Assembly (NCBI RefSeq): GCF_034190915.1
Contig: NW_026947632.1
Coordinates: forward strand, 1-64,000
DNA length: 64,000 nucleotides
Direction: 5' to 3'
DNA from: Cavia porcellus
Taxonomy: Eukaryota > Chordata > Mammalia > Rodentia > Caviidae
Each line of letters begins with the position of its first letter. The first letter of the stretch is position 1. A model generated the notes under the pieces. That model saw nothing but the letters and a program-made list of their open reading frames with translations. It searched no databases and was not told where the DNA came from. Of this stretch, positions 1 to 13,370 are shown one piece after another. The position numbers and the translations under genes were made by a program.

Positions 1-179
1 CTCCGATTCACACCACCATGTGATGTTTTTCTCACTCCTACAGGTGAATGGCCTGTTAGAAACCCTTACAATGCGCACCAACACTCGATGTTTTTCAAAA
101 ACCTATCCTACATTGCCACTGCATGTTTCTTGACATCCCCATGCTGACCACCCCATGGCGCTTTTCTCCATCCTACATT

Positions 180-3090
180 GACACTCACTGCCTATCCTAA
201 TTCAGGCCCTCCGATTCACACCACGCCGTGATGTTTTCTCACTCCTATTACTGAATGTAATGTAACACACACCCATACAATGCGCACCACCCAGCGATGT
301 TTTTCAGAAACCTATCCTACATTGCCACTGCATGTTTCCTGACCTCCCCATGCTGACCACCCCGTGGCACTTTTCTCCATCCTACATTGCCACTCACTGC
401 CTATCCTAATTCAGGCTCTCCAATTCCCACCACCCTGTACTGTTTTTCCCAGTCCTACTAGTGAATCGCTTGTTAGAAACCCTAACAATGTGCACAACAC
501 CGCGATGTTTCTCATAAATCTATCCTACATTGCCACTGCATGTTTCCTCACCTTCACATGCAGACCACCCCGTGGCGCTTTTCTCCATCCTACCTTGCCA
601 CTCACTGCCTATCGTAATTGAGGCTTCCCATTCACACCACCCCGTGATGTGTTCCTCACTCCTACTAGTGAATGGCCTGTTAGAAACCCTTACAATGCAC
701 ACCACCCCGTGATGTTTTTAGAAACCTATCCTACATTGCCACGGCATGGTTCCTGACCTCCCCATGCTGAGCACCCCGTCGCGATTTTCTCCATCCTACA
801 TTGCCACTCACTGCCTATCCTAATTCAGGCTTCCGATTCACACCACCCTGTGATGTTTTTTTCACTCCTACTAGTGAATCGCTTGTTAGAATCCCTAACA
901 ATGTGCACCACACCGCGATGTTTCTCATAAACCTATCCTACATTGCCACTGCATGTTTCCTGACCTCCACATGCTGACCACACCGTGGCGCTTTTCTCCA
1001 TCCTACATTGCCACTGACTGGCTATCCTTATTCAGGCCCTCCGATTCACACCACCCCGTGATGTTTTTCTCACTCCTACTAGTGAATTGCCTGTTAGAAA
1101 CCCTTACTATGCGCACCACACCGCGTTGTTTTTCAGAAACCTATCCTACATTGCCACTGCCTGTTTCCTGACTTCCACATCCTAAATACCCCTTGGCGCT
1201 TTTCTCCATCCTACATTGCCACTCACTGCCTATCCTAATTCAGGCTTCCGATTCACACCACCCCGTGATGTCTTCCTCACTCCTACTCGTGAATGACCTG
1301 TTAGAAACCCTTACAATGCGCACCACCCCGCGATGTTTTTCAGAAACCTATCCTACATTGCCAATGCATGTTTCCTGATCTCCCCATGCTGACAACCACG
1401 TGGCACTTTTCTCCATCCTACCTTGCCACTCACTGCCTATCCTAATTCAGGCTTCCCATTCACAAAACCCCTTGATGTCTTCCTCACTCCTACTAGTGAA
1501 TGGCCTGTTAGAAACCCTTACAATGCGCACCACCCCGAGATGTTTTTAGAAACTTATCCTACATTGCCACGGCATGTTTCCTGACCTCCCCATGCTGACC
1601 TCCCCGTGGCGATTTTCTCCATCCTACATTGTCACTCCCTGCCTATCCTAATTCAGGCTTCCGATTCACACCACCTCGTGATATTTTTCTCACTCCTACT
1701 AGTGAATCGCTTGTTAGAAAACCTAACAATGTGCTCCACAACGCGATGTTTCTCATAAACTTACCCTACATTGCCACTGCATGTTTCCTAACCTCACCAT
1801 GCTGAGCCCTCCGTGGCGCTTTTCTCCATCCTACTTTGCCACTCACGGCCTATCCTAATTCAGGCTTCAGATTCACACCACGCCGTGATGTTTTTCTCAC
1901 TCATACTAGTTAATGGCCTGTTAGAAACCCTTACAGTGCGCACAACACCGCGATGTTTTTCAGAAACCTATCCTACATTGCCACTGCATGTTTCCAGACC
2001 TCCCCAAGTTGACCACATCGTGGCGCTTTCTCCATCCTACCTTGCCACTCACTGCCTATCCTAATTCAGGCCCTCCGATTCACACCAACCTGTGATGTTT
2101 TTCTCACTCCTACTTGTGAATGGACTGTTAGAAACCCTTACAATGCGCACCGCACCGAGATGTTTTTCAGAAACCTATCCTACATTGCCACTGCATGTTT
2201 CCTGACCTCACCATGCTGACCACCCAGTGGTGCTTTTCTCCATTATACATTGCCACTCACTGCCTATCTTGATTCAGGCCTTCCGATTCACACCACCCCG
2301 TGATATTTCTCTCACTCCTACTAGTCAATGGCCTGTTAGAAACCCTTACAGTGCGCACCACACCGCGATGTTTTTTAGAAACCTATCCTATATTGCCACT
2401 GCATGTTTCCTGACCTCCCCATGCTAAATACGCCTTGGTGCTTTTCTCCGTTTCATTGCCACTCACTGCCTATCCTACCTCAGATCCTCCGATTCACACC
2501 ACCCCGTGATGTTTTTCTCACTCCTACTAGTGAATGGCCTGTTAGAAAGCCATATAATGCGCACCACCGCGAGATGTTTTTCAGAAAGCTATCCTACATT
2601 GCCACTGCATGTTTCCTGACCTCCCCATGCTGACAACCATGTGGTGCTTTTCTCCATCCTACATTGCCACTCACTGCCTATCCTAATTCAGGCCCTCCGA
2701 TTCACAGCACGCCGTGATGTTTTTCTCACTCCTACTAGTGAATGTAATGTAACACACACCCATACAATGCGCACCACCCCGCGGTGTTTTTCAGAAACCT
2801 ATCCTACATTGCCACTGCATGTTTCCTGACCTTCCCATGCTGACCACCCCGTGGCGCTTTTCTCCATCCTACATTGCCACTCACTGCCTATCCTAATTCA
2901 GGCCCTCCGATTCACACCCACCCTGTGCTGTTTTTCTCTCTCCTACTAGTGAATCGCTTATTAGAAAACCTAACAATGTGCACCACACCGCGATGTTTCT
3001 CATAAATCTATCCTACATTGCCACTGCATGCTTCCTCACTTTCGCATGCAGACCACCCCGTGGCGCTTTTCTCCATCCTACTTTGCCACT
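180..3090 (+). repeat. Faint 12-monomer duplication, ~2,488 bp apart
   Basis: The stretch at about 180-600 matches about 2,668-3,090. Both copies contain a rare subunit A in which GGCCTGTTAGAAACCC is replaced by GTAATGTAACACACACCC (from about 255 and 2,742). Both are followed by CTGTACTG or CTGTGCTG, then GTGAATCGCTT, then an unusual CATGCAGACC at about 557 and 3,045. I saw the rare subunit nowhere else in the window. Many single-base differences separate the copies, so the event is older than the duplications on the right. Confidence 0.65.
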
Positions 3091-3844
3091 CACTGCCTAT
3101 CCTAATTCAGGCTTCCGATTCACACCACGCCGTGATATTTTTCTCACTCATACTAGTTAATGGCCTGTTAGAAACCCTTACAGTGCGCACAACACGGCAA
3201 TGTTTTTCAGAAACCTATCCTACATTGCCGCTGCATGTTTCCTGACCTCCCCATGCTGACCAACCCGTGGCGCTTTCTCCAACCTACATTGCCACTCACT
3301 GCCTATACTACCTCTGGCCCTCCTATTCACACCACCCCGTGATGTTTTTCTCACTTCTACTAGTGAATGGCCTGTTAGAAACCCTTACAATGCGCACCAC
3401 CCTGCGATGTTTTTCTGAAACCTATCCTACATTGCAACTGCATGTTTCCTGACCTCCCCATGCTGACCAGCCTGTGGTGCTTTTCTCCATCCTACATTGC
3501 CACTCACTGCCAATCCTAATTCAGGCCCTCCGATTCACACCACACCGTGATGTTTTTCTCACTCCTACTAGTGAATTGCCTGTTAGAAACCCTTACAGTG
3601 CGCACCACACCACGATGTGTTTCAGGAACCTATCCTACGTTGCCACTGCATGTTTCAAGAACTCCCCATGCTTAATACCCCTTGGCACTTTTCTCCATCC
3701 TACATTGCCACTCACTGCCTATCCTACTTCACGCCCTCTGATTCACACCACACCGTGATGTTTTTCTCACTCCTACTTGTGAATGGCTTGTTACAAACCC
3801 TTACAATGCGCACCACCTCACGATGTTTTTCAGAAACCTATCCT

Positions 3845-6163
3845 ATATTGCCACTGCATGTTTCCTGACTTTCACATGCTGAGCACTCCATGGCGCTTTT
3901 CTCCATCCTACATTGCCACTCACTGCCTATCCTACTTCAGGCCTTCCAATTCACACCACCCCTTGATGTTTTTCTCACTCCTACTAGTGAATGGCCTGTT
4001 AGAAACCATTAAAATGCGCACCATCCCGGGATGTTTTTCAGAAACCTATCCTACATTGCCACTGCATGTTTCCTGACCTCCCCATGCTGAACACCCCGTG
4101 GTTCTTTTCTCCATCCTACATTGCCTCTCACTGCCTATCCTAATTCAGGCCCTCCGATTCACACCACCCTGTGCTGTTTTTCTCACTCCTACTAGTGAAT
4201 GGCCTGTTAGAAACCCTTACACTGCGCACCACCCCGCGATGTTTTTCAGAAACCTATCCTACATTGCCACTGCATGTTTCCTGACCTCCCCATGCTGACC
4301 ACCCCGTGGCGCTTTTCTCCATCCTACCTTGCCACTCACTGCGTATCCTAATTCAGGCTTCCCATTCACATCACCCCATGATGTCTTCCTCACTCCTACT
4401 AGTGAATGGCCTGTTAGAAACCCTTACAATGCGCACCACACTGCGATGTTTTTCAGAAACCTATCCTACATTGCCACTGCATGTTTCATGACTTCCCCAT
4501 GCTGACCACGCCGTGGCGCATTTCTCCATCCTACCTTGCCACTCACTGCCTTCCCTAATTCAGGCTTCCCATTCACACCACCCCGTGATGTCTTCCTCAC
4601 TCCTACTAGTAAATGGCCTGTTAGAAAGCCTTACAATGTGCACCACCCCGCGATGTTTTTAGAAACCTATCCTACATTGCCACGGCATGTTTCCTGACTT
4701 CCCCATGCTGACCACCCCTTGGCGATTTTCTCCATCCTACATTGCCACTCACTGCCTATCCTAATTCAGGCGTCCGACTCACACCACCCCGTATGTTTTT
4801 CTCACTCCTCCTAGTGAATCGCTTGTTAGAAACCCTAACAATGTGCACCACACCACGATGCTTCTCATAAACCTATCCTACATTGCCACTGCATGTTTTC
4901 TGACCTCCCCATGCCGACCACCCAGTGGCGCTTTTCTGCATCCTACTTTGCCACTCACTGCCTATCCTAATTCAGGCTTCCGATTGACAACACGCTGTGA
5001 TGTTTTTCTCACTCCTACTAGTGATTGGCCTGTTAGAAAGCCTTACAATGCGCACCACCACGCGATGTTTTTGAGAAACCTATCCTACATTACCACTGCA
5101 TGTTTCCTGACCTCCACATGCTGAGCACTCCGTGGCGCTTTTGTCCATCCTACATTGCCACTCACTGCCTATCCTAATTCAGGCCCTCCGATTCACACCA
5201 ACCTGAGATGTTTTTCTCACTCCTACTAGTGAATGGCCTGTTAGAAACCCTTAAAGTGCGCACCACACCGCGATGTTTTTCAGAAACCTATCCTACATTG
5301 CCACTGCATGTTTCCTGACCTCCCCATGCTAAATACCCCTTGGCGCTTTTCTCCATCCTACATTGCCATCCACTGCCTATCCTAATTCAGGCATTCCGAT
5401 TCACACCACCCCGTGATACTTTCTCACTCCTACTAGTGAGTGGCCTGTTAGAAACCCTTACAATGCGCACCACCCCGCGATGTTTTTCAGAAACCTATCC
5501 TATATTGCCACTGAATGTTTCCTGACCTCCACATGCTGAGCACTCCGTGGCGCTTTTCTCCATCCTACATTGCCACTCCCTGCCTATCCTACTTCAGGCC
5601 CTCCAATTCACACCACCCCGTAATGTTTTTCTCACTCCTACTAGTGAATGGCCTGTTAGAAAGCATTGCAATGCACACCACACCGGGATGTTTTTCAGAA
5701 ACCTATCCTACATTGCCACTGCATGTTTCCTGACCTCCCCATGCTGACCAACCCGTGGCGCTTTTCTCCATCCTGCTTTGCCACTCACTGCCTATCCTAA
5801 TTCAGGCCCTCCGATTCACACCACCCTGTGCTGTTTTTCTCACTCCTACTAGTGAATGGCCTGTTCGAAACCCTTACACTGCGCACCACCCCGCGATGTT
5901 TTTCAGAAACCTATCCTACATTGCCACTGCATGTTTCCTGACCTCCCCATGCTGACCACCCCGTGGTGCTTTTCTCCATCCTACCTTGCCACTCACTGCC
6001 TATCCTAATTCAGGCTTCCCATTCACATCACCCCATGATGTCTTCCTCACTCCTACTAGTGAATGGCCTGTTAGAAACCCTTACAAATGCGCACCACCCC
6101 GCCATGTTTTTCAGAAACCTATCCTACATTGCCACAGCATGTTTCCTGACCTGCCCATGCTGA
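3845..6163 (+). repeat. Faint 8-monomer duplication, 1,657 bp apart
   Basis: About 3,845-4,500 and about 5,502-6,157 carry the same three classes in the same order at an offset of 1,657 bp: an M6-like monomer (GAGCACTCC..., CTCCAATTC), a CTGTGCTG monomer with TTACACTGCG, and a CTTCCCATTCACATC monomer with GATGTCTTCC. The same trio recurs at 9.3-9.9, 12.0-12.6 and 15.9-16.5 kb and, in modified form, at 47.3-47.9, 50.4-51.0 and 60.1-60.7 kb. Confidence 0.65.
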
Positions 6164-6784
6164 TCACCCCGTGGCAATTTTCTCCATCCTACATTGCCAC
6201 TCACAGCCTATCCTAATTCAGGCTTCCGATTCACACCACCCCGTGATGTTTTTCTCACTCCTACTACTGAATCGCTTGTTAGAAACCCTAACAATGTGCA
6301 TCACACTGCGATGTTTCTCATAAACCTTTCCTACATTGCCACTGCATGTTTCCTGACCTCCCCATGCTGACCACCCCGTGGTGCTTTTCTCCATCCTACA
6401 TTGCCACTCACTGCCTATCCTAATTCAGGCTTCCCATTCACACCACCCCGTGATATCTTCCTCACTCCTACTAGTGAATGGCCTGTTAGAAACCCTTACA
6501 ATGCGCACCACCCCGCGATGTTTTTAGAAACCTATCCTACATTGCCACTGCATGTTTCCTGACCTCCACATGCTGAGCATTCCGTGGCGATTTTCTACAT
6601 CCGACATTGCCCCACACTGCCTATCCTAATTCAGGCACTCCGATTAACACCACCCCGTGATGTTTTTCTCACTCCTACTAGTGAATCCCTTGTTAGAAAC
6701 CCTAACAATGTGCACCACACCACGATATTTCTCATAAAACTATCCTACATAGCCACTGCATGTTTTCTGACCTCCACATGCTGA

Positions 6785-7199
6785 CCACCCCGTGGCATTT
6801 TTCTCCATCCTACTTTGCCACTCACTGCCTATCCTAATTCAGGCTTCCGATTCACACCACCCCGTGATGTTTTTCTCACTCATACTAGTTAATGGCCTGT
6901 TAGAAACCCTTACAGTGTGCACCACCCCGCGATGTTTTTCAGAAACCTATCCTACATTGCCACTGCATGTTTCCTGACCTCCCCATGCTGACCACCCCGT
7001 GGTGCTTTTCTCCATCCTACATTGCCACTCACTGCCTATCCTAATTCAGGCTTCCGATTCACACCACCCCGTGATGTTTTTCTCACTCATACTAGTTAAT
7101 GGCCTGTTAGAAACCCTTACAGTGTGCACCACCCCGCGATGTTTTGCAGAAACCTATCCTACATTGCCACTGCATGTTTCCTGACATCCACATGCTTAG
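6785..7199 (+). repeat. Recent single-monomer tandem duplication
   Basis: Two adjacent monomers, phased at 6,792 and 6,999, are almost identical over their A and B subunits. Both have TCATACTAGTTAATGG and TTACAGTGTGCACC. The differences I see are GGCATTTTT against GGTGCTTTT, CTTTGCC against CATTGCC, and TTTTTCAG against TTTTGCAG. Neighbouring monomers are far more different, so this is a one-repeat slip or unequal exchange. Confidence 0.75.
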
Positions 7200-8843
7200 C
7201 ACTCCGTGGCGCTTTTCTCCATCCTACATTGCCACTCACTGCCTATTCTAATTCAGGCCCTCTGATTCACACCACCCCGTGATGTTTTTCTCACTCCTCT
7301 AGTGAATAGCCTGTTAGAAACCCTTACAATGCGCACCACCCCGCAATATTTTTCAGAAACCTATCCTACATTGCCACTGCATGTTTCCTGACCTCCCCAT
7401 GCTAAATACCCCTTGTCGCTTTTCTCCATCCTACATTGCCACTCACTGCCTATCCTACTTCAGGCCCTCCGATTCACACCACCCCGTGATGTTTTTCTCT
7501 CTCCTACTAGTGAGTGGCCTGTTAGAATCCTTTACAATGTGCACCACCATGCGATGTTTTTTAGAAACCTTTCCTACATTGCCACTGAATGTTTCCACAC
7601 CTCCCAATGCTGACCACATCGTGGCGATTTTCTCCATCCTACATTGCCACTCACTGCCTATCCTACTTCAGGCCCTCCAATTCACAACACCCCGTGATGT
7701 TTTTCTCACTCCTACTAGTGAATGGCCTGTTAGAAACCCTTACAATGCGCACCACCCCACGATGTTTTGCAGAAACCTATCCTACATTGCCATTGCATGT
7801 TTCCTGACCTCCACATGCTGAGCACACCCTGGCGATTTTCTCCATCCTACATTGCCACTCACTGCCTATCCTAATTCAGGCACTCCGATTAACACCACCC
7901 CGTGATGTTTTTCTCACTCCTACTAGTGAATAGCCTGTTAGAAACCCTTACAATGTGCACCACCCCGTGATATTTTTCAGAAACCTATTCTACATTACCA
8001 CTGCATGTTTCCTGACCTCCCCATGCTAAATACGCCTTGGTGCTTTTCTCCATCCTACATTTCCACTCACTGCCTATCCTACCTCAGGCCCTCCGATTCA
8101 CACCACCCCGTGATGTTTTTCTCACTCCTACTAGTGATTGGGCTGTTAGAAAGCCTTACAATGCGCACCACCGCGCGATGTTTTTGAGAAACCTACCCTA
8201 AATTACAACTGCATGTTTCCTGACCTCCACATGCTGAGCACTCCGTGGCGCTTTTCTCCATCCTACATTGCCACTCACTGCCTATCCTAATTCAGGCCCT
8301 CCGATTCACACCAACCTGAGATGTTTTTCTCACTCCTACTAGTGAATGGCCTGTTAGAAACCGTTAAAGTGCGCACCACACCGCGATGTTTTTCAGAAAC
8401 CTATCCTACATTGCAACTGCATGTTTCCTGACCTCCCCATGCTAAATACCCCTTGGCGCTTTTCTCCATCCTACATTGCCACTCACTGCGTATCCCAATT
8501 CAGGCCCTCTGATTCACACCAGCCCGTGATATTTTTCTCACTCCTACTTGTGAATGGCCTGTTAGAAACCCTTACAATGCGCACCACCCCGTAATTTTTT
8601 TCAGAAACCTATCCTACATTGCCACTGCATGTTTCCTGACCTCCACATGCTGAAAACTCCGTGGCGCTTTTCTGCATCCTACATTGCCATTCACTGCCTA
8701 TCTTACTTTAGGCACTCCGATTCACACCACCCCGTGATGTTTTTCTCACTCCTACTAGTGAATGGCATGTTAGAAACCCTTACAATGCGCACCACCCCGC
8801 GATGTTTTTCAGAAACCTATCCTACATTGCCACTGCATGTTTC
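7141..8843 (+). repeat. Block P, copy 1 (about 8 monomers, ~1.7 kb)
   Basis: Near-identical to 13,371-15,073 at an exact offset of 6,230 bp; by eye I count about a dozen single-base differences. It starts at GTTTTGCAG and ends inside subunit B where this copy continues into CCATTCTGACC. Internal landmarks are TTGTCGC at 7,413, TGAATGTTTCCAC, AACCTGAGATG at about 8,313 and TTAAAGTGCG. Part of it resembles 5.0-5.4 kb (AACCTGAGATG, TTAAAGTGCG) about 15 monomers upstream. Confidence 0.85.
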
Positions 8844-10740
8844 CTGACCTCCCCATTCTGACCACCCAGTAGTGCTTTTCTCCATCCTACATTGCCACTC
8901 ACTGCCTATCCTAATTCAGGCCTTCCGATTCACACCACCCCGTGATATTTTTCTCACTCCTACTAGTGAGTGGCCTGTTAGAAACTCTTACAGTGCGCAC
9001 CACACCGTGATGTTTTTCAGAAACCTATCCTCCATAGCCACTGCATGTTTCCTGACCTCCCCATGCTAAATATCCCTTGGCGCTTTTCTCCATCCTACAT
9101 TGCCACTCACTGCCTATCCTACTTCAGGCCCTCTGATTCACACCACCCCGTGATGATTTTGTCACTCCTACTTGTGAATGGCCTGTTAGAAAACCTTACA
9201 ATGTGCACCACCCCGCGATGTTTTTCAGAAACCTATCCTATATTGCCACTGCATGTTTCCTGACCTCCACATGCTGAGCACTCCGTGGCGCTTCCCTCAA
9301 TCCTACATTGGCACTCACTGCCTATCCTACTTCAGGCCCTCCAATTCACACCACCCCGTGATGTTTTTCTCACTCCTACCAGTGAATGGCCTGTTAGAAA
9401 GCATTGCAATGCGCACCACAAGGGGATGTTTTTCAGAAACCTATCCTACATTGCCACTGCATGTTTCCTGACCTCCCCATGCTGACCACCCCGTGGCGCT
9501 TTTCTCCATCCTGCATTGCCACTCACTGCCTATCCTAATTCAGGCACTCCGATTCACACCACCCTGTGCTGTTTTTCTCACTCCTACTAGTGAATGGCCT
9601 GTTAGAAACCCTTACACTGCGCACCACCCCGCGATGTTTTTCAGAAACCTATCCTACATTGTCACTGCATGTTTCCTGACCTCCCCATGCTGACCACCCT
9701 GTGGCGCTTTTCTCCATCCTACCTTGCCACTCACTGCCTATCCTAATTCAGGCTTCCCATTCACATCACCCCATGATGTCTTCCTCACTCCTAATAGTGA
9801 ATGGCCTGTTAGAAACGCTTACAATGCGCACCACACCGCGATGCTTTTAGAAACCTATCCTACATTGCCACGGCATGTTTCCTGACCTGCACATGCTGAC
9901 CACCCACCCCGTGGCAATTTTCTCCATCCTACATTGCCATGCCCTGCCTATCCTAATTCAGGCTTCTGATTCACACCACCCCGTGATGTTTTTCTCACTC
10001 CTACTAGTGAATCGCTTGTTAGAAACGCTAACAATGTGCACCACACTGCGATGTTTCTCATAAACCTATCCTACAATGCCACTGCATGTTTCTTGACCTC
10101 CCCATGCTGACCACCCCGTGGCCCTTTTCTCCATCCTACCTTGCCACTCACTGCCTATCCTAATTCAGGCTTCCCATTCACATCACCCCATGATGTCTTC
10201 CTCACTCCTAATAGTGAATGGCCTGTTAGAAACCCTTACAATGCGCACCACTCCGCGATGTTTTTCAGAAACCTATCCTACATTGTCACTGCATGTTACC
10301 TGACCTCGCCATGCTGACCACACTGTGGTGCTTTTCTCCATCCTACGTTGCCACTCTTTGCCTATACTAATTCAGGCCCTCCGATTCACACCACCCCGTG
10401 ATGTGTTTCTCACTCCTACTAGTGAGTGGCCTGTTAGAAACCCTTACAATGCGCACCACCCCGCGATGTTTTCAGAAACCTATCCTACATTGCCACTGCA
10501 TGTTTCTTGACCTCCACATGCTGACCAACACTTGGCGCTTTTCTCCATCCTACATTGCCACTCACTGCCTATCCTACTTCAGGCCCTCCGATTCACACCA
10601 CCCCATGATGTATTTCTCACTCCTACTAGTGAGTGGCCCCTTAGAAACGCTTACAATGCGCACCACCCCGCGATGTATTTCAGAAACCTATCCTACTTTG
10701 CCACGGCATGTTTCCAAATCTCCCCATGCTGACCACATCG
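8844..10740 (+). repeat. Block Q, copy 1 (about 9 monomers, ~1.9 kb)
   Basis: Matches 11,544-13,360 at +2,700/+2,696 and 15,487-17,379 at +6,643/+6,639. The change in offset is a 4-base extra CACC in ACCACCCACCCCG at about 9,900, present only in this copy. The order is CAGTAGTGC (M4-like), TATCCCTTGGCGC (M5-like), CAATCCTACATTGG (M6-like), CTGTGCTG, CATCACCCCATG, GGCAATTTTC, CATCACCCCATG again, GTGGTGC with TTTGCCTATAC, then an M10-like AACACTTGGCGC monomer. Confidence 0.85.
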
Positions 10741-11150
10741 TGGCACTTTTCTCCATCCTACATTGCCACTCACTGCCTATCCTAATTCAGGACCTCCGAT
10801 TCACACCACCCCGTGATGTTTTTCTCACTCCTGCTAGTTAATGTCCTGTTAGAAATTCTTACAGTGCGCACCATACCGCAATGTTTTTCAGAAACCTATC
10901 CTACATGGCCACTGCATGTTTCCTGAACTCCCCATGCTGAACACCCTGTGGCGCTTTTCTCCAACCTACATTGCCACTCACTGCCTTTCCTAATTCAGTC
11001 CCTCCGACTCAAACCAATATGTGATTTTTTCTCACTCCTACTAGTGAATGGCCTGTTAGAAACCCTTACAATGCGCACCACACCGCGATGTTTTTCAGAA
11101 ACCTATCCTACATTGCCACTGCATGTTTCCTGACCTTCCCATGCTGACCA
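10741..11150 (+). repeat. Connector of two monomers (M11 and M1 classes)
   Basis: The first monomer has TTCAGGACC and CTGCTAGTTAATGTCCTG, the M11 signature. The second has CCAACCTACATTGCC and ACTCAAACCAATATGTGAT, the M1 signature. This is the first M1 in the window; the next is at 21,119. It shows that the M11-M1-M2-M3 order of the later 11-mer HOR already exists here. Confidence 0.8.
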
Positions 11151-13360
11151 CCCCGTGGCGCTTTTCTCCATCCTACATTGCCACTCACTGCTTATCCTAA
11201 TTCAGGCTTTCGATTCACACCACGCCGTGATGTTTTTCTCCCTCATACTAGTTAATGGCCTGTTACAAACCCTTACAGTGCGCACAACACCGCAATGTTT
11301 TTCAGAAACCTATCCTACATTGCCACTGCATGTTTCCTGAACTCCCCATGCTGACCACCCCGTGGCGCTTTCTCCATCCTACATTGCCACTGACTGCCTA
11401 TACTAATTCAGGCCCTCCGATTCACACCAACCTGTGATGTTTTTCTCACTCCTACCTGTGAATGGCCTGTTAGAAACCCTTACAATGCGCAGCACCCCAG
11501 GATGTTTTTCATAAACCTATCCTACATTGCCACTGCATGTTTCCAGACCTCCCCATTCTGACCACCCAGTAGTGCTTTTCTCCATCCTACATTGCCACTC
11601 ACTGCCTATCCTAATTCAGGCCTTCCGATTCACACCACCCCGTGATATTTTTCTTACTCCTACTAGTGAGTGGCCTGTTAGAAACTCTTACAGTGCGCAC
11701 AACACCGTGATGTTTTTCAGAAACCTATCCTCCATTGCCACTGCATGTTTCCTGACCTCCCCATGCTAAATATCCCTTGGCGCTTTTCTCCATCCTACAT
11801 TGCCACTCACTGCCTATCCTACTTCAGGCCCTCTGATTCACACCACCCCGTGATGATTTTGTCACTCCTACTTGTGAATGGCCTGTTAGAAAACCTTACA
11901 ATGTGCACCACCCCGCGATGTTTTTCAGAAACCTATCCTATATTGCCACTGCATGTTTTCTGACCTCCACATGCTGAGCATTCCGTGGCACTTTCCTCAA
12001 TCCTACATTGCCACTCCCTGCCTATCCTACTTCAGGCCCTCCAATTCACACCACCCCGTGATGTTTTTCTCACTCCTACCAGTGAATGGCCTGTTAGAAA
12101 GCATTGCAATGCGCACCACAAGGGGATGTTTTTCAGAAACCTATCCTACATTGCCACTGCATGTTTCCTGACCTCCCCATGCTGACCACCCCGTGGCGCT
12201 TTTCTCCATCCTGCATTGCCACTCACTGCCTATCCTAATTCAGGCACTCCGATTCACACCACCCTGTGCTGTTTTTCTCACTCCTACTAGTGAATGGCCT
12301 GTTAGAAACCCTTACACTGCGCACCACCCCGCGATGTTTTTCAGAAACCTATCCTACATTGTCACTGCATGTTTCCTGACCTCCCCATGCTGACCACCCT
12401 GTGGCGCTTTTCTCCATCCTACCTTGCCACTCACTGCCTATCCTAATTCAGGCTTCCCATTCACATCACCCCATGATGTCTTCCTCACTCCTAATAGTGA
12501 ATGGCCTGTTAGAAACGCTTACAATGCGCACCACACCGCGATGCTTTTAGAAACCTATCCTACATTGCCACGGCATGTTTCCTGACCTGCCCATGCTGAC
12601 CACCCCGTGGCAATTTTCTCCATCCTACATTGCCATGCCCTGCCTATCCTAATTCAGGCTTCTGATTCACACCACCCCGTGATGTTTTTCTCACTCCTAC
12701 TAGTGAATCGCTTGGTAGAAACGCTAACAATGTGCACCACACTGCGATGTTTCTCATAAACCTATCCTACAATGCCACTGCATGTTTCTTGACCTCCCCA
12801 TGCTGACCACCCCGTGGCGCTTTTCTCCATCCTACCTTGCCACTCACTGCCTATCCTAATTCAGGCTTCCAATTCACATCACCCCATGATGTCTTCCTCA
12901 CTCCTAATAGTGAATGGCCTGTTAGAAACCCTTACAATGCGCACCACTCCGCGATGTTTTTCAGAAACTTATGCTACATTACCACTGCATGTTACCTGAC
13001 CTCGCCATGCTGACCACCCTGTGGTGCTTTTCTCCATCCTACGTTGCCACTCTTTGCCTATACTAATTCAGGCCCTCCGATTCACACCACCCCGTGATGT
13101 GTTTCTCACTCCTACTAGTGAGTGGCTTGTTAGAAACCCTTACAATGCGCACCACCCCGCGATGTTTTCAGAAACCTATCCTACATTGCCACTGCATGTT
13201 TCTTGACCTCCCCATGCTGACCAACACTTGGCGCTTTTCTCCATCCTACATTGCCACTCACTGCCTATCCTACTTCAGGCCCTCCGATTCACACCACCCC
13301 ATGATGTATTTCTCACTCCTACTAGTGAGTGGCCTGTTAGAAACCCTTACAATGCGCACC
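11151..13360 (+). repeat. M2-M3 pair plus block Q, copy 2
   Basis: Matches about 15,094-17,303 at an exact offset of 3,943 bp throughout. It begins with the M2 monomer (CTCCCTCATACTAGTTAATG, GTTACAAAC) and M3 (GCGCTTTCTCC, CTACCTGTGAATGG), then enters block Q. It ends within GCGCACCACCCCG, where the sequence switches to block P copy 2. Confidence 0.85.
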
Positions 13361-13370
13361 ACCCCGTGAT

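Larger units (their letters stand above)
1..7140 (+). repeat. Left diverged domain of the array
   Basis: About 34 monomers with no strong HOR. Neighbouring copies differ at many positions, and no two stretches longer than a monomer are near-identical, apart from the adjacent pair at 6,785-7,199. Faint longer periodicities remain, described separately. Variants that form ordered HORs further right occur here singly: ACTGTGC/CTGTGCTG copies at 4,162 and 5,820, and TGGCAATTTTC at 6,173. This looks like the older or less homogenised part of the array. No gene or foreign insertion is seen in it. Confidence 0.85.

Noticed and set aside
255..275. AC-rich run as a microsatellite or transposon scar
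   Set aside because: It is only a few AC units, replaces rather than interrupts a monomer segment, and has no target-site duplication. It is treated as a variant subunit.
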